Source: Yersinia enterocolitica subsp. enterocolitica
GTDB lineage: Bacteria; Pseudomonadota; Gammaproteobacteria; Enterobacterales; Enterobacteriaceae
Assembly (NCBI RefSeq): GCF_901472495.1
Contig: NZ_LR590469.1
Coordinates: 806,001-870,000 of the forward strand
Direction: 5' to 3'
Length of the DNA: 64,000 nt
The notes beneath the pieces are model-generated. The model worked only from the letters and a program-made list of their open reading frames with translations, searched no databases and was not told the DNA's origin. Of this stretch, positions 26,706-36,155 are shown piece by piece; the stretch's first letter is position 1; each line of letters begins with the position of its first letter. Both the position numbers and the translations under genes were made by a program.

Positions 26706-27250
26706 AGCGATGCCCGTCCTGTTTGAATGGTTGGGAACATAAAATAATAGTAGCGCTTTATGCCCGTCATACTTCAAGCTGCATGTGCGTTGGCTACGCT
26801 CTATCACCCGAATCACTTACTAATGTAAGCTCATCGGGACTCCCTCGTTTGCCGCCTTCCTGCAACTCGAATTATTTAGGTATATTGGGTTAAAATTTTG
26901 AAACTACTACCTTATTGTTATGGTCGCGTCTCTCATAAAGGTCAAGTTGACATTAACCACAGATTTGCCACTCCCAGTACAATAAATAACCATTATTCGG
27001 TAATTAAATCTATTTTTTATTTCATTAACAGTGTTTTATATATAATTAATTGAGATTATCTATTTGAATATCTTGTTATTTTATTGTAATCAAATCTACG
27101 TAAATTTTTAGGTTATCAATTTGTGGTATATCGGCGATAAGTTGTACGGGGAAGGCTAATTTTGAGCGTGGTGTGTAAAGATTTCGCCACGGGCAAGCAA
27201 TTGATTTACACTAAGTTAACTAACGATTTTGTTACCAAAGGGATCTTTCC
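26706..27250. other. yeaG-mipA divergent intergenic region
   Basis: Contains a full ERIC at 26759-26884 and, from 26890 to 27250, AT-rich promoter sequence for mipA. No gene is seen. Confidence 0.6.
26759..26884. repeat. ERIC element (full length) upstream of yeaG
   Basis: 126 bases with the arms GCCCGTCATACTTCAAGCTG and TGCAACTCGAATTATTTAGG and the central palindrome around AATCACTTACTAATGTAAGC. It starts 53 bases before the yeaG start codon, so it is probably in the yeaG 5' leader. Confidence 0.9.
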
Positions 27251-28021
27251 GTGAAAAAACATTACATAAAAACGAAGCAAGTCAAAACACTGGCAGCGTT
27301 GGCTGTAGCTACCGCAGTTTGTATGCCTACTGCGATGGCAGGGACATGGTCTTTGGGGGCCTCAGCATTAGTCAGCCCTGACCCATATCGCGGTAAGAAT
27401 GACCGTGTTTACCCAGTGCCTATCGTTTCTTATGAAAGTGATAATTTCTATTTCCGCACACTGGCTGCGGGTTATTACCTATGGAAAGATGACAACAATC
27501 GTTTATCGATTGATGCCTATTATTTGCCACTGCATTTTACGCCGGGCGACAGTGACGACCAGCAGATGAAGCAGTTGGATAAACGCCGTAGCACTTTGAT
27601 GGCGGGGATGTCTTATTCCCACATCGAGGATTGGGGGACTTTACGCGCAATGTTCTCCGGCGACGTGCTGGATAACAGCGGCGGCTTTGTTGGTGATCTG
27701 GCTTATCTCTATCGTTTCAGTGTTGATAGCTGGACGCTGACTCCGGGCGTTGGTGTTGCCTGGAACAGTGAAGATCAGAATAAGTATTACTATGGTGTGA
27801 GCCGTGGGGAGTCCGCCCGCAGTGGACTGGCCCAGTACAGCCCTAGTGATAGCTGGTCACCGTATCTGGAGTTGACGGCAAACTACAATATCAATCCAAA
27901 CTGGAATGCTTTCTTTACTGGTCGTTATATTCACCTGGCAAATGAAGTGAAGAATAGCCCAATGGTAGATGCCTCCTGGACCGGCGTACTGTGGACTGGG
28001 GTTACATATACTTTCCGTTAA
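27251..28021 (+). CDS. mipA: MipA/OmpV-family outer membrane protein
   Basis: 256 residues starting at GTG 27251 behind AAAGGGAT. A signal peptide ends near PTAMAGTWSLG. The mature protein has alternating strands and ends WTGVLWTGVTYTFR, with a terminal aromatic residue just before the final arginine, typical of MipA/OmpV-type barrels. In E. coli MipA is a scaffold linking the transglycosylase MltA with PBP1B. The neighbours yeaG and yeaD match the E. coli locus. Its terminator has been hit by a miniature element and then an IS. Confidence 0.92.
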   Translation: MKKHYIKTKQVKTLAALAVATAVCMPTAMAGTWSLGASALVSPDPYRGKNDRVYPVPIVSYESDNFYFRTLAAGYYLWKDDNNRLSIDAYYLPLHFTPGDSDDQQMKQLDKRRSTLMAGMSYSHIEDWGTLRAMFSGDVLDNSGGFVGDLAYLYRFSVDSWTLTPGVGVAWNSEDQNKYYYGVSRGESARSGLAQYSPSDSWSPYLELTANYNINPNWNAFFTGRYIHLANEVKNSPMVDASWTGVLWTGVTYTFR

Positions 28022-28050
28022 TTTATCACGTACCCTATCTGAACAATAAA

Positions 28051-28073
28051 AAATGGGGCTTTGTGCCCCATTT
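28051..28073 (+). terminator. mipA terminator, left copy of a target duplication
   Basis: GGGGC..GCCCC hairpin with flanking A and T runs. The same 23 bases recur at 28239 onward, interrupted by the IS and completed at 29567 onward, as the target duplication of the miniature element. Confidence 0.8.
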
Positions 28074-28238
28074 CAGACTGCTGACAAAACCTAAGGACTT
28101 GATCTTGCAAGGTGAAGGCAGGTAGAAGAGTAAAGCGTCCGCGCCAGGGACGGCGCGGGTCGAGCCATCAGGGACGATTTTACGGCGTCTTTACGATCTG
28201 CCTGTTTTCACCGTTACGGGCACTTTGTCATTAACCTG
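28074..28238. mobile_element. YPAL-like palindromic miniature element
   Basis: 165 bases with imperfect terminal inverted repeats (CAGACTGCTGACAAA at the left, TTTGTCATTAACCTG at the right) and an internal palindrome pairing GTGAAGGCAGGTAGA with the region ATCTGCCTGTTTTCAC. It is flanked by a perfect 23-bp duplication of the mipA terminator hairpin. A related, shorter copy lies at 59768-59863. Size, palindromy and insertion into terminators agree with the YPAL family described for yersiniae (from memory). Confidence 0.75.
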
Positions 28239-28244
28239 AAATGG

Positions 28245-28255
28245 GGCTTTGTGCC
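28245..28255. repeat. 11-bp target duplication, left
   Basis: GGCTTTGTGCC, identical to 29556-29566, directly flanking the IS whose ends are CTGA and TCAG. Confidence 0.85.
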
Positions 28256-29555
28256 CTGAAGAATCCCCAGAAAACAAGACAGGCATAGCGTGATGTGATC
28301 TACTGATTGCTCCACCAATTCAATGAGATTACCGCTATGCTTGTTCGTAAAGTATGCCAAAATTTTTTCCAGAATGCCTTAGCACCATTTCATAAATACC
28401 GGCAAAGCGCCCTGATGGATGCCACTGTTGCTTTAATCAATGGAGCTTCACTCACTCTAACCAGTATCGGCCGTTTCTTACCGGGTCAGGCTCAGGTTAA
28501 AAACAAAATTAAACGCGTGGACCGTTTGCTGGGAAATGAGTCTCTTCATCGTGATATTCCACTGATTTTCAATAATATTATAGCTATGCTGACCCGGAAA
28601 TTATCTCTGTGCGTGGTTGCTGTTGACTGGAGTGGATATCACTCGCATGAATACCACATTCTCCGGGCCAGTTTAATTTGTGATGGCCGCTCCATTCCTT
28701 TGTTAAGTCAGATTGTTCCGTCGGCTGAACAGCAGAGCGAACAAATTCATAAAACATTTTTAAATGCATTTGCCCGAGCCGTTAATCCCGATGCCAGAGT
28801 TATTATTGTTACCGATGCAGGTTTCCAAAATGCCTGGTTCAAACATATAAAATCATTAGGCTGGGATTTTGTCGGAAGAATAAGGGGATATACACGACTT
28901 CGACTGCATCGGGAGGGTGATATCTGGTACAAACCACAGGAACTTCAGGCCAGAAGCCAGCCCGAATATTTGGGGCCGGGTACGTTGTCACGTACTCAAT
29001 ATGCCCGCTGCGAAGGCCATTTTTATCTTTATAAGAAAGCCCCTAAAGGTAGAAAAAACAGACGTTCCCGTGGCAGGATAAAACGCTACAAACAAGAGCG
29101 TGACGGCCGCTCATCAGCCAAAACACCCTGGCTACTGTTTACCAGTAGCGACGACTTCAGGCCCCGTGAAGTCATGAAAATATACAGCAGAAGAATGCAA
29201 ATAGAGCAAAATTTCCGTGATGAAAAAAGTGAGCGCTTTGGATTTGGTTTGCGTGCAAGCCGCAGCAGAACAACGGAGCGAATGCAGGTCCTGAGCCTGT
29301 TAGCAACGTTAAGTACAATTGTGATGTGGTTAATGGGGTATCATTTTGAAAATAAAGGATTACATGTGAGGTATCAGGCTAACAGTGTGAAGTCGAGGCG
29401 GGTCATATCTTATCTGACGTTAGCAGAGAATGTCTTAAGACACTCTCCGCTAATATTGCGACGAATAGCACTGAATAGTGCACTTAATCACCTTGCCAGA
29501 GCCTACCGAAATATGGTGCTAGTTTATTAATGGTGATTTTGTGGGGATCCCTCAG
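28256..29555 (+). mobile_element. IS4-family insertion sequence (IS10-like), 1300 bp
   Basis: Ends are CTGAAGAATCCCC and, read inward from the right, CTGAGGGATCCCC, matching in 11 of 13 positions. An 11-bp direct repeat flanks it. It carries one complete transposase gene and looks intact. It entered the right-hand copy of the duplicated mipA terminator, so it arrived after the miniature element. Confidence 0.9.
28337..29530 (+). CDS. IS4-family transposase
   Basis: About 397 residues from the ATG at 28337; a TTG at 28307 would add ten. The DDE catalytic set is visible: first Asp in VVAVDWSG, second Asp in IVTDAGFQNAW, and Glu in the IS4-type Y-(2)-R-(3)-E-(6)-K signature YSRRMQIEQNFRDEK. The IKRVDRLLGN region and general layout resemble IS10 transposase. 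No frameshift or stop interrupts it, so the element may still be active. Confidence 0.92.
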   Translation: MLVRKVCQNFFQNALAPFHKYRQSALMDATVALINGASLTLTSIGRFLPGQAQVKNKIKRVDRLLGNESLHRDIPLIFNNIIAMLTRKLSLCVVAVDWSGYHSHEYHILRASLICDGRSIPLLSQIVPSAEQQSEQIHKTFLNAFARAVNPDARVIIVTDAGFQNAWFKHIKSLGWDFVGRIRGYTRLRLHREGDIWYKPQELQARSQPEYLGPGTLSRTQYARCEGHFYLYKKAPKGRKNRRSRGRIKRYKQERDGRSSAKTPWLLFTSSDDFRPREVMKIYSRRMQIEQNFRDEKSERFGFGLRASRSRTTERMQVLSLLATLSTIVMWLMGYHFENKGLHVRYQANSVKSRRVISYLTLAENVLRHSPLILRRIALNSALNHLARAYRNMVLVY

Positions 29556-29566
29556 GGCTTTGTGCC
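29556..29566. repeat. 11-bp target duplication, right
   Basis: GGCTTTGTGCC, the right copy of the IS target duplication. It is followed by the rest of the mipA/yeaD terminator (CCATTTTT). Confidence 0.85.
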
Positions 29567-29593
29567 CCATTTTTGTGTCTGCAATATCAGCCG

Positions 29594-30472
29594 TTATTGG
29601 GCATTCTTGCGACTACGAATGGTCATGGCCAGACGTGCAGGGGAATCTTGCTTGGCAACCAACGGTTTATTCACCCGCGCAGTTTCTACACAAACCATTG
29701 TTTTATAGCCATCATTTGGCATATCAACCATGCTGCTGGACAGTTCAGCACCTGGATTCCACGCAACTACGTCACTTTGATGATGATGATGCACTTCAAT
29801 GGTACGTTTCAGCGCGGCATCTTTTATCAGGCTGTAGGCTTCAGGGTGGGTATAGATGCGGTCAGTCTGACCGTTAAAGACCAAGTCACCTTGTTGCGTT
29901 GCATCAGCAATTTTCAGCACTTTATCAAGGTACTTTTCGCCCAGGCCACTGATCTTAATCTGGCTGATATCACCAATCTGGAAATAAGTGTGCAAGGCAG
30001 CAACTGCCTCGTACTCACCGTGTGATTCTAATTCCATTTCACATTCTTCGCCCAGCTTGAAGCGGGCAATCAAAGTGAACGGGTGTGGCCAAAATTGACG
30101 AGATGCATCGCTGTCTTCCAGAGTGAAGGTCAAGATAACCCCATTCTCATTTTCATCATGGGCGCTGAGCTGCCATGGCAGTAAACGAGCAAAACCATGC
30201 GAAGGTTGCGCTGATGGGCCAAACCAAGGCCAACAGATCGGCACACCTCCACGAATAGCGACACCGTCTTTAAATGGTGTGTTATTACTTAACCAAATAA
30301 TCGGTTGCTCACCACTCGGTTGGAAAGCCAATAAATGAGCACCTTGCAAGCTGACGGCGGCACGCACCTTCGGATGGGAAACCACTACGATTGGCAGTTC
30401 ATCCAACTGGCGCTGGCTGATATAAGGTGAAATTTGTTCAACAACAGGTAGGGTGAAGACTTTCTCGTTCAT
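29594..30472 (-). CDS. yeaD: Glucose-6-phosphate 1-epimerase YeaD
   Basis: A 292-residue aldose-1-epimerase-like protein. Its beta-sandwich fold is recognisable from FKDGVAIRGGVPICWPWFGP (substrate-loop histidine and arginine nearby), the LHTYFQIGDI segment with the catalytic-type histidine, and the C-terminal FVCVE-like MVCVETARVN with the glutamate. It interconverts the anomers of hexose 6-phosphates. The next gene rightward in the ancestral order is gapA, as in E. coli, but here the YafO module lies between. Confidence 0.93.
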   Translation of the reverse strand: MNEKVFTLPVVEQISPYISQRQLDELPIVVVSHPKVRAAVSLQGAHLLAFQPSGEQPIIWLSNNTPFKDGVAIRGGVPICWPWFGPSAQPSHGFARLLPWQLSAHDENENGVILTFTLEDSDASRQFWPHPFTLIARFKLGEECEMELESHGEYEAVAALHTYFQIGDISQIKISGLGEKYLDKVLKIADATQQGDLVFNGQTDRIYTHPEAYSLIKDAALKRTIEVHHHHQSDVVAWNPGAELSSSMVDMPNDGYKTMVCVETARVNKPLVAKQDSPARLAMTIRSRKNAQ

Positions 30473-30890
30473 TCGTTTGACCTTATGAGCAAAGGGGCTA
30501 GAGATCCAGTGAACTTCAGACTTTCGATAATATCACAGGCTTTATATCTTGCAGCAAATCGGCGCTAACCGAGTAGTGAATCATTGATATTGCGCAATTT
30601 TTTATATACCTATCCTATTCAAGCTGCATGCGCGTGGCTGCTGCAAGCCGCGTTCCTGCAACTCGAATTATGTGCGTCAAGCCAGACGCAGCAAGGGACA
30701 GTGTTAATTTTATCGTAATTTATTTTTTGTAAAACTTAGCACGTTGAATCTAAATAGGATTACATCACCATCGATTATCATCGCCACGTTATGTATGATC
30801 ATTTACTGCTATCCGTGATGATTTTGTCAGGTCTTTTGCGGAATGATGATTTTATGAGCTATGATAGCGGCATAACAGTGGAGTGAAGAC
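30473..30890. other. Intergenic region between yeaD and the YafO module
   Basis: Holds a degenerate ERIC at 30607-30675 and the promoter of the toxin module, whose start is preceded by GTGGAGTG. No gene is seen. Confidence 0.55.
30607..30675. repeat. Degenerate, shortened ERIC
   Basis: Recognisable from TTCAAGCTGCATGCGCGTGGC and CCTGCAACTCGAATTA arms; the core is deleted and both ends have diverged. Confidence 0.6.
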
Positions 30891-31496
30891 ATGATTAAGA
30901 AAAAGCAAAATAAGGTTGGTTATATGGCAGCAGCTTTGGCGCTAGCTATGGCTCCTGTACCGGCAACCTCATTGGGCTATAGCGATATAGCAACAAATGC
31001 CGCTGATACAAGCACCACCTTACAAGCGCTACAAGGTTCCATAGCATATTTACCCATTAATGATGCAACGTCTTATATTCGGGCAATGGCTGACCGGTTA
31101 CGTTTCCATTTAAAAAACATCCGGTCAGAATGGGAAGAAAAACAAAGGCCTATTGAAATACATAATCAAAGTCCCTTTGTTCAGAAGCACTTGATCCGTG
31201 AGTTGGAAAAACGGATAGATTTTGCTAAAAAATTCATCAGTGCAGTCAGCTTAGCTTTAAAAGAAGTTGGCGAAGATAATCATGAATTGCGTAACGAAAT
31301 TGTTACCTTTGGCCGTGCTGTCGCAAGCCTTCGTTATATCGCTGAGGATTTCTTGTCATTCATAGAACAAACTCACCCCCCAAAGGAGATAAGCACAGCG
31401 AAGATTAAAGTCAGTGCTGATGATGTCAAAGCAATGATCCGGGCAGAACACCAGTCTTTAGGGTTAGAGGCTCCAGCATTTGACAAGGCGGTGTAA
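30891..31496 (+). CDS. Unknown protein upstream of YafO-type toxin (candidate antitoxin)
   Basis: 201 residues from the ATG at 30891. The N-terminus MIKKKQNKVGYMAAALALAM looks like a signal peptide or membrane anchor. It is followed by a long, mostly alpha-helical charged domain (about 65-165) and a C-terminal tail with VSADDVKAMIRAEHQSLGLE. I recognise no family, and it is clearly not the Phd/YafN type. Its stop overlaps the toxin start by one base (TAATG), the arrangement expected of an antitoxin made first. Whether it neutralises the toxin, and how that fits a signal-like start, is unknown. Confidence 0.7.
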   Translation: MIKKKQNKVGYMAAALALAMAPVPATSLGYSDIATNAADTSTTLQALQGSIAYLPINDATSYIRAMADRLRFHLKNIRSEWEEKQRPIEIHNQSPFVQKHLIRELEKRIDFAKKFISAVSLALKEVGEDNHELRNEIVTFGRAVASLRYIAEDFLSFIEQTHPPKEISTAKIKVSADDVKAMIRAEHQSLGLEAPAFDKAV

Positions 31497-31873
31497 TGAT
31501 TACAGTTTCAGCGCACCCCAAAGTAGAGCATCTGGAAATTGCAGCGTTATATGTACAAGCACTGGAACAATGGAAAAATGGTGGGCCATTACCCCCGGAA
31601 TTCGGGAGTGAAGGGCAGTGGGAAGATAATCGCAAACTCTGCGATTCGTTTGTGTACAAAATCCATATACATCTACCAGATGATCCACCGTGGCCACCGC
31701 GATTGGCAGTAGCTTCTAGAAAATCTGATAACTACCTGGTTTATGCTCGGCATTGGTTAGACCCCAATAAATACCAACTTATAAGCATTATGAGTCCTGA
31801 AGCCCACGCGTTAGCGAGAACATCATATTTAGCCGAACTAGAACGGCGAGCCGAAGAATTCCAAAATACCTAA
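31496..31873 (+). CDS. YafO-family mRNA interferase toxin
   Basis: 125 residues. The YafO pattern is seen in GGPLPPEFGSEG, the core YKIHIHLPDDPPWPPRLAVA, then DNYLVYARHWLD and the C-terminal IMSPEAHALARTSYLAELER helix; this follows E. coli YafO along most of its length. YafO cuts mRNA on translating ribosomes. The gene begins on the last base of the upstream stop codon, so synthesis is coupled, and a good terminator follows. It sits between yeaD and gapA, a place without such a gene in E. coli, which suggests acquisition. Confidence 0.8.
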   Translation: MITVSAHPKVEHLEIAALYVQALEQWKNGGPLPPEFGSEGQWEDNRKLCDSFVYKIHIHLPDDPPWPPRLAVASRKSDNYLVYARHWLDPNKYQLISIMSPEAHALARTSYLAELERRAEEFQNT

Positions 31874-31874
31874 G

Positions 31875-31897
31875 CCAGCTTCCGTGCTGGTTTTTTT
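31875..31897 (+). terminator. Terminator of the YafO module
   Basis: CCAGC/GCTGG stem with TTCCGT loop and seven T residues, four bases or so after the toxin stop. Confidence 0.82.
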
Positions 31898-32003
31898 ATG
31901 CCCAAAGAAAAGCCTCGCAAGCGGGGCCGTTTATCTCAATGTGGTCAACGTGTGGACATCGACAGAAATTAATCCTTTAATTTCAAGTAATTAATCAAAA
32001 TAA

Positions 32004-32027
32004 AAAAGCCACCCGGAGGTGGCTTTT
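32004..32027 (-). terminator. gapA terminator
   Basis: Perfect stem AAAAGCCACC/GGTGGCTTTT with a four-base loop; on the minus strand it is followed by a T run. Confidence 0.87.
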
Positions 32028-32049
32028 GGCAGAAATCTACATCAATCCA

Positions 32050-33045
<996 letters not shown>

Positions 33046-33392
33046 ATATTCCACCAGCTATTTGTTAGTGAATAAAAGGTTGGTTGTAAAATTACAAAAA
33101 CCTTACCGAGCGTCAAGCGGAATCGTGTCAATTATTGCTACAAATCAAACCAGACAGGGTAGATCGAACATTAATCACGCGTTTCCAGATACGATTAGCC
33201 TCATTTTTATATTGGGGCGAATTATTCAGTTTAAAGTGAGAATCAGTAATATTTGCGATTTTTATCACATTTATACTGTTGCAGCTTCGATGGCATACAG
33301 TTTAGGACAATTTTAACTGCTTTGTTGTTAATTTTTTGTTATTATTAGACGTTGTTTTCGTTGACTTTATTCCCTGCCAGAGAACCGCACAA
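33046..33392. other. gapA-msrB divergent intergenic region
   Basis: Holds the gapA promoter cluster and a near-consensus CRP site at 33254-33269. No gene is seen. Confidence 0.6.
33254..33269. promoter_or_regulatory. Candidate CRP site upstream of gapA
   Basis: TGCGA-TTTTTA-TCACA has one mismatch to the CRP consensus and lies 209-224 bases before the gapA start. E. coli gapA has a CRP-dependent promoter, so a role is plausible but not certain. Confidence 0.45.
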
Positions 33393-33806
33393 ATGGCTAA
33401 AGAACTGAACCCTACAGAAAATATTGAGAAATTGACCGATATTCAGCGGCATGTCACCCAACTGCGGGGGACGGAAGCGCCGTTTAGCGGCAAATTACTG
33501 CACAACAAGCGCGAAGGGGTATACCAATGCTTGTGCTGCCACCAGCCGCTTTTTATCTCAGAGTCGAAGTTTGATTCTGGCTGTGGCTGGCCGAGTTTCT
33601 ACCAGCCTTTGGATGCTGAATCTATTCGCTATATCGATGATTATTCTCATAATATGCATCGTGTTGAAATTCGCTGTGGTCATTGTGATGCGCATTTGGG
33701 GCATGTCTTCTCTGATGGCCCACAACCCACAGGGGAGCGTTATTGCGTGAACTCGGCCTCACTCAATTTTGTTGATGACCAAAATGGCGAACAAATCCCC
33801 GGATAA
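33393..33806 (+). CDS. msrB: Peptide-methionine (R)-S-oxide reductase MsrB
   Basis: 137 residues from the ATG at 33393 (MAKELNPTENIEKL), the E. coli length. The catalytic Cys118 lies in GERYCVNSASL; the two zinc pairs are Cys46/Cys49 (CLCC) and Cys95/Cys98 (CGHC). It reduces the R-sulfoxide of methionine in proteins with thioredoxin. An upstream in-frame extension is ignored because it lacks homology. yeaC follows after 73 bases. Confidence 0.96.
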   Translation: MAKELNPTENIEKLTDIQRHVTQLRGTEAPFSGKLLHNKREGVYQCLCCHQPLFISESKFDSGCGWPSFYQPLDAESIRYIDDYSHNMHRVEIRCGHCDAHLGHVFSDGPQPTGERYCVNSASLNFVDDQNGEQIPG

Positions 33807-33879
33807 ATACCGGTTGTTGTGACCATTTTGTGAATGAAAAATCGATTCAGCTTATTATTCGTTTACTGAGGATGCTCTG

Positions 33880-34152
33880 ATGGAGCTTGAAGACCTGATT
33901 TCAGTGATGACGCCTGAAATCTACCAACGTTTGATGTTGGCTGTAGAGTTAGGCAAATGGCCGGATGGTGTGGCATTGACGCCAGAACAGAAAGAGAACA
34001 GCCTGCAAATGGTGATGTTGTGGCAGGCCCGTTACAACAAGGATGCGCAACATATGAGCATCGGCACCGATGGCCAGATAGTGATGAAAACCAAGCAAGA
34101 GCTGAAGCAACAATTCAGTCAGCCGACACTGGTTAAGTTGAAGCCCGAGTAA
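33880..34152 (+). CDS. yeaC: YeaC family protein (DUF1315)
   Basis: A 90-residue soluble protein beginning MELEDLISVMTPEIYQRLML with the family's ELGKWPDGVALTPEQKEN segment. Function is unknown. It is the usual partner downstream of msrB in enterobacteria and probably cotranscribed with it; a hairpin shared with pncA follows. Confidence 0.9.
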   Translation: MELEDLISVMTPEIYQRLMLAVELGKWPDGVALTPEQKENSLQMVMLWQARYNKDAQHMSIGTDGQIVMKTKQELKQQFSQPTLVKLKPE

Positions 34153-34185
34153 TCATTCAAGCAAGTCAGGCCGGATACAGAGAAA

Positions 34186-34207
34186 ACGGAGCCAGATGAG
34201 GCTCCGT
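34186..34207 (-). terminator. Terminator between yeaC and pncA
   Basis: ACGGAGCC/GGCTCCGT stem with a six-base loop; the minus-strand side continues TTTTCTCT, so it mainly serves pncA. Confidence 0.75.
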
Positions 34208-34226
34208 TGATGCTTATCTTATCAAG

Positions 34227-34880
34227 TCAGCGAGCTGTCAGTTGCTTTACTTCAGCAATAAATTGCGCCAATGACTGTATGTTAGCTCCGGCTTCATTCA
34301 TCGCATCAAGAGCCAGTTGGCTGTCTTGTGGTTGCAAATTGACGCCACGGCACCCATCCTTAATGACGGATGTTTTATAACCTAATGTTAATGCAGCCAA
34401 CACGGTGTATTTCACACAGTAATCTGTTGCTAATCCCATAACGAACAGGCAATTGATCCCTTGTTGTTGTAACCAATCATCCAGCGGTGTTTTTGCCCGC
34501 CGTCCATTGTCGAAAAAAGCACTGTAGCTGTCGATATCCGGATTCTGACCTTTACGGAAAATCTGAGTAATAACCTCTTGATTCAACTTTGGATGCAAAG
34601 CTGCTCCAACTGAATTCTGAACACAATGCACCGGCCACCACACTTGGGTTAACCCTTCCAAATCACCGGTCGTCCAAGGCTCTGCCTGCGAATTGACAGC
34701 AAAACTGCGGTGTTCTGCTGGGTGCCAATCCTGGCTGGCGATAATCGGTATTTTGTGAGCCAGACAGGTAGTAATAGCCTCATTTGCAACGGCAATCACC
34801 GCGTCACCCTTGGCAACCGCTAACGCACCACCTGGGCAAAAATCATTCTGCAAATCAATTAACAACAGCGCTGCATTCAT
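34227..34880 (-). CDS. pncA: Nicotinamidase PncA
   Basis: 217 residues of the isochorismatase-like fold. The catalytic Asp is in LLIDLQNDFCPGGALAV, the metal-site histidines in SQDWHPAEHRSF, and the nucleophile cysteine in GLATDYCVKYT. It deamidates nicotinamide to nicotinate for NAD salvage. It follows ansA on the same strand with a 15-base gap, so the two are an operon. Confidence 0.95.
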   Translation of the reverse strand: MNAALLLIDLQNDFCPGGALAVAKGDAVIAVANEAITTCLAHKIPIIASQDWHPAEHRSFAVNSQAEPWTTGDLEGLTQVWWPVHCVQNSVGAALHPKLNQEVITQIFRKGQNPDIDSYSAFFDNGRRAKTPLDDWLQQQGINCLFVMGLATDYCVKYTVLAALTLGYKTSVIKDGCRGVNLQPQDSQLALDAMNEAGANIQSLAQFIAEVKQLTAR

Positions 34881-34895
34881 TCACATTCCGCCCGA

Positions 34896-35912
34896 TCAGT
34901 TAGTGTCCGTTAATTCACCGCGCAGATTTTGTTGCATTAAGCGGCGAATTTCTTCAGGAGATAGAGATTGACTCAATAAATAGTGCAGTTTGGTCAGCGC
35001 CGCTTCAACGGTCATATCAGAGCCGCTGATAACCCCCGCATGTGCCAATGCATTACCGGTGGCATATCCGTCCATATTGACTCTACCAGAAATACATTGC
35101 GTCAGATTCACTACTACAATGCCTCGTTCACTGGCATTTTTTAATTCATCTAATAATTCGGCTTTTTGTGGTGCGTTGCCGACACCATAGGAGCGTAAAA
35201 TAAGTGCTTTTACGGGTTGTAACAAGAAGTTACGCACAACAGCACCAGAGATACCCGGGTAGATAGTCACTACACCAATCGGTTGTGGGGTGATGTTATG
35301 AACAATCAATGGACCATTATTGATTGGTGATTCTACTGAGGCCATTCGGCGAATATGAATGCCGGCTTCGAGCAGCACCGAGAGGTTAGGTGAAGCAAAT
35401 GCATCAAACCCATCAGCATGGGCTTTAGTGGTACGATTGCCGCGAAACAGTTTGTTATTAAAGAACAAACTGACTTCATTGACGGGATGGTTGGCGGCCA
35501 GATAGAGAGCATTCAGCAAGTTAGTTTGCCCATCAGAACGCAACTCTGCCAAGGGGATTTGCGAACCAGTGACAATCACCGGTTTGGCCAGATTTTCCAA
35601 CATAAAAGAGAGCGCCGAGGCGGTAAAAGCCATCGTGTCGGTGCCGTGCAAAATCACAAAGCCATCATACAAATCGTAATTTTGCTGAATATCATTGGCG
35701 ATATGCTGCCAGTCCTCCGGGGTCATATCCGAGGAATCAATCAATGGGGCGTATTCATGGATTGTAAAATCCGGCATTTCCGGGCGATGGAACTCAGGCA
35801 TAAGCGCAAGCTGGCGCTGTAGATGGCCGGAAACCGGAATGTATCCGTTATCCGAGCGTTGCATACCAATAGTCCCGCCGGTATAAGCGACATAAATAGA
35901 TTTCTTCTGCAT
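34896..35912 (-). CDS. ansA: Cytoplasmic L-asparaginase I AnsA
   Basis: 338 residues from the ATG at 35910-35912 (MQKKSIYVAYTGGTIGMQRS), the E. coli length. The two threonines of the asparaginase active site lie in YTGGTIGM and in LHGTDTMAFTASAL. It has no signal peptide, in line with the low-affinity cytoplasmic enzyme. Together with pncA it forms an amide-hydrolysing operon as in E. coli. Confidence 0.96.
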   Translation of the reverse strand: MQKKSIYVAYTGGTIGMQRSDNGYIPVSGHLQRQLALMPEFHRPEMPDFTIHEYAPLIDSSDMTPEDWQHIANDIQQNYDLYDGFVILHGTDTMAFTASALSFMLENLAKPVIVTGSQIPLAELRSDGQTNLLNALYLAANHPVNEVSLFFNNKLFRGNRTTKAHADGFDAFASPNLSVLLEAGIHIRRMASVESPINNGPLIVHNITPQPIGVVTIYPGISGAVVRNFLLQPVKALILRSYGVGNAPQKAELLDELKNASERGIVVVNLTQCISGRVNMDGYATGNALAHAGVISGSDMTVEAALTKLHYLLSQSLSPEEIRRLMQQNLRGELTDTN

Positions 35913-36013
35913 GAGCAATATGCCTAAAAGGTGGTGCGAAATGAGATGGGGGAATTATAGGGCGACTGGCGAGGAAAAAAAGCCCGGCAGGTGCCAGGCA
36001 GAGTATTTATCGA

Positions 36014-36141
36014 CTATATCCATCGTAAATTGACGTTGCAGCGGTGTTAGCTGCATTTGTTCGCCCGAATCACTGACCTGAGTCAGCTCATCGGGACTTA
36101 CTCGTTTGCTGCCTACCTGCAACACCCATTACTTTGGATAT
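36014..36141. repeat. ERIC-like palindromic repeat, variant arms
   Basis: Core CCCGAATCACTGACCTGAGT and AGCTCATCGGGACTTACTCG resemble ERIC, but the arms differ: ATATCCATCGTAAATTGACG at the left and CAACACCCATTACTTTGGAT at the right. Part of it matches the repeat behind dadX. It lies between sppA and ansA. Confidence 0.65.
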
Positions 36142-36155
36142 CTTTGAGTAATTTA

